A DNA stretch of 64,000 nucleotides. Origin: SABY01 sp964523795 (GTDB taxonomy: Bacteria; Bacteroidota; Bacteroidia; Bacteroidales; 4484-276). Shown piece by piece: positions 62,511 to 64,000 of the stretch. The position numbers and the translations under genes are program-made. How positions within the stretch are numbered: the first letter of the stretch is position 1; every line of letters starts with the position of its first letter. A model generated the notes under the pieces. That model had not been told where the DNA came from. It did not search any database and was given only the letters and a program-made list of their open reading frames with translations. The stretch lies in the NCBI GenBank assembly GCA_964523795.1, contig CAZGAO010000006.1:39041-103040 (forward strand), in the 5' to 3' direction.

Positions 62511-63353
62511 TTAAAAGTGATGTACCGCTTTAAGGCTCATATCGAGGCTTTTGATATGATGCGTTAAGGCTCCTGAGGAGATGAAATCAATGCCGGTTTC
62601 GGCATAGCTGCGGATATTTTCGAGGGTGATGTTGCCCGAGGCTTCGGTTTCGTAGTGTCCGCCAATTTCTTGAAGCGCGTGGCGAATGCCGTCAACCGTG
62701 AAGTTGTCGAGCATAATGCGATCGATGCAACCGATTTCGAGTACCTGCTGCAACTCGTTTAAATCCCTGACCTCGATTTCAATTTTCAGCGACAGCTTTT
62801 TGTCGTCTAAATATTGGCGTGTGGCTTCGATGGCCGGTTTTATGCCGCCGGCAAAATCGATATGATTATCCTTAATCAAAATCATGTCGAATAGACCGAA
62901 GCGATGATTATAAGCTCCGCCGGCGCGGACGGCCATTTTTTCGAGTGCCCGCAGGTTGGGGGTGGTCTTGCGTGTGTCGAGCAAGCGGGTGTGCAGGCCT
63001 TCAAGCTGATCAGCCATCAGGCGTGTGGAAGTAGCGATGCCGCTGAGTCGTTGCATAAAATTAAGTGCGAGCCGCTCACCCGAAAGGATTGAGATGGAAC
63101 TGCCGTCAACCGTAAAAACGATGTCGCCCTTAATCACTTTTTGCCCCTCATCCATCAGGGCAATAAATTTTACTTTGGGGTCGATGGCCTTATATACTTT
63201 GGCGGCCACTTCGATGCCGGCCACTACGCCGTTTTCTTTTATTATCAATTCGGCGCGTCCGGTTGCAGTAGCAGGAATGGTAGCCAGTGAGGTATGGTCG
63301 CCATTACCCAAATCCTCGGCAAGTGCCTGTTGAATAATTTCTTCGATTGTCAT
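62511..63353 (-). CDS. nadC: Nicotinate-nucleotide pyrophosphorylase (carboxylating)
   Basis: Joins quinolinate and PRPP to nicotinate mononucleotide in de novo NAD synthesis. The 280-residue protein shows the type II phosphoribosyltransferase pattern: EDLGNGDHTSLATIP (near 14), ENGVVAGIEVA (near 40), LNFMQRLSGIATSTR (near 92), DTRKTTPNLRALEKMAVRAGGAYNHRFGL (near 125; catalytic Lys and Arg) and LIKDNHIDFAGG. The C-terminal ISSGALTHHIKSLDMSLK binds phosphate. Complete. nadB and nadA are not in the window. A frame-continuous TTG start for the YihY gene follows 12 nt later. Confidence 0.96.
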   Translation of the reverse strand: MTIEEIIQQALAEDLGNGDHTSLATIPATATGRAELIIKENGVVAGIEVAAKVYKAIDPKVKFIALMDEGQKVIKGDIVFTVDGSSISILSGERLALNFMQRLSGIATSTRLMADQLEGLHTRLLDTRKTTPNLRALEKMAVRAGGAYNHRFGLFDMILIKDNHIDFAGGIKPAIEATRQYLDDKKLSLKIEIEVRDLNELQQVLEIGCIDRIMLDNFTVDGIRHALQEIGGHYETEASGNITLENIRSYAETGIDFISSGALTHHIKSLDMSLKAVHHF

Positions 63354-63450
63354 TTTTAGTTCCCTCTAAAATTTCGCGGCAAAGGTAGTACTAAACAAAT
63401 TACTTACAAACCCGCCCAAAAATTTCCGCTTCACCACCGATTAAATAAAC

Positions 63451-63492
63451 CACAGATTACACAGATGAACTCAGGGGTATAAATAATCTGTG
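63451..63492. repeat. CACAGATTA / TAATCTGTG inverted pair
   Basis: CACAGATTA (63451-63459) and TAATCTGTG (63484-63492) face each other in the 270-nt gap between nadC and the DUF4783 gene. They are the same motif as at about 53870-53990. The rest of the gap is low-complexity A/T sequence. Confidence 0.45.
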
Positions 63493-63624
63493 GCAGGGTT
63501 CGCAGCCCTGAACGCAGTGAAGGGATTGCAACCCTATTTCCTTAAAAACCTGTCCCAGGCCGTAATCATTTGTGTTAAAAAAAAATGCGGTATTAAAAAA
63601 AAGTTTTTGCGGTAAAAAAAAGGA

Positions 63625-64000
63625 TTACTCTTCTTCAAATTGAACCTGCTGGATCAGCCCGGTGGATTCCTTGGTTTTAATAAGGATGTAAACCCGAAAC
63701 TTTTGGTTTTCCGTGTTGGTGTAGCTCCCAATAATATAGCTCGCCCCATAACCGGAATTTCCGCTGTGGTCGCTGGTAAATTGCTTAAGCGGATTATCAC
63801 TAAAAAATTGCTTCAAAATTTGCTCTGCCTGTTTTTTGCTGTAAGCTCCCTCGGTATCAGGTAGGGATAAATCGATCGAGGCATCAAAATGACTGCCCAG
63901 TGCTATTGCATCGGCAGCTTTTATTGCTTTGGCAATCGATTGGTTTAGCGCAGCATCCTGGCATTTCACAACTGATGGAACAACGAAAATCAGGAATAAT
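63625..64000 (-). CDS. DUF4783 exported protein (5' end outside the window)
   Basis: The frame is open through the window edge and its visible start encodes LFLIFVVPSVVKCQDA, the end of a signal peptide, so the true start lies beyond position 64000. The mature part has AKAIKAADAIALGSHFDASIDLSLPDTEGAYSK and FTSDHSGNSGYGASYIIGSYTN...FRVYILIK, which match DUF4783, a Bacteroidota NTF2-like family often encoded beside nadC (from memory). A GTG at 63969 is in frame but falls after the signal peptide and is not the start. Confidence 0.8.
   Translation of the reverse strand, partial: LFLIFVVPSVVKCQDAALNQSIAKAIKAADAIALGSHFDASIDLSLPDTEGAYSKKQAEQILKQFFSDNPLKQFTSDHSGNSGYGASYIIGSYTNTENQKFRVYILIKTKESTGLIQQVQFEEE

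Overview
The window looks like a chromosomal segment of an anaerobic or facultative Bacteroidota bacterium, probably Bacteroidales/Marinilabiliales-like. The evidence is a type IX secretion C-terminal sorting domain (45668-47377), a TonB-dependent receptor with a carboxypeptidase-regulatory N-domain, a BlaI / M56-TonB pair, DUF1599, GWxTD, DUF6146 and DUF4783 proteins, a Rex repressor, and several promoters of the Bacteroidota type (TTTG, about 19 nt, TAnnTTTG). Housekeeping genes are numerous: dnaA, guaA, mfd, mnmE, waaA, nadC, gpsA, aroQ, maf, tatA, rex and tRNA-Ser(UGA). There is no prophage, CRISPR array or rRNA operon.

Layout. 1-4.4 kb: end of a coiled-coil protein, DUF1599 protein, DoxX/MauE membrane protein, amidohydrolase lipoprotein. 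4.4-6.3 kb: an AT-rich islet with a HigB/HigA-type toxin-antitoxin pair (toxin 5' end broken) and an unknown lipoprotein. 6.3-15.2 kb: a SNF2-family protein with eroded helicase motifs, a CPA2 antiporter, then dnaA, a low-molecular-weight phosphatase, a PLP enzyme and an RsmI-like methyltransferase on the + strand. 15.7-21.2 kb: a three-gene phosphorelay cluster on the - strand. 21.6-30 kb: maf, a nucleotide pyrophosphatase-like lipoprotein, a TonB receptor, aroQ, a GT2 glycosyltransferase, a GWxTD protein and tRNA-Ser. 30.2-37 kb: the M56-TonB/BlaI pair with a visible tandem operator, DUF6146, aromatic amino acid hydroxylase, a toxin-antitoxin relic, an outer-membrane protein and waaA. 37.2-42.4 kb: mfd, tatA, mnmE. 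42.5-48 kb: an accessory stretch with three tandem ORF6N genes (the middle one dead), a universal stress protein, a dead PAS-LuxR regulator and a T9SS-exported FG-GAP protein. 48.1-52.5 kb: a 1443-residue membrane protein with two Cache-like ectodomains and a degenerate NTPase-like cytoplasmic part. 52.9-64 kb: rex, a small Cys protein, a nickel-transporter-like protein, guaA, a LysM/periplasmic-binding protein, a flippase, gpsA, a YihY protein, nadC and DUF4783.

Non-coding structure is rich. Three short non-autonomous elements with shared terminal inverted repeats and AT-rich target duplications lie at 47.6, 52.7 and 58.7 kb. A separate hairpin repeat family (REP-like) sits exactly at the 3' ends of maf, aroQ and waaA, and in waaA it encodes the last residues and the stop codon. 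A third set of short tandem or palindromic repeats occurs around 21.3, 22.2, 27.1, 37.2 and 54.8 kb.

The least explained coding unit, and the best candidate for something undescribed, is the 1443-residue sensor-like protein at 48140-52471. The catalytically eroded SNF2 protein at 6331-8988 comes next. Functional names rest on recognised motifs and family memory; no database search was run.
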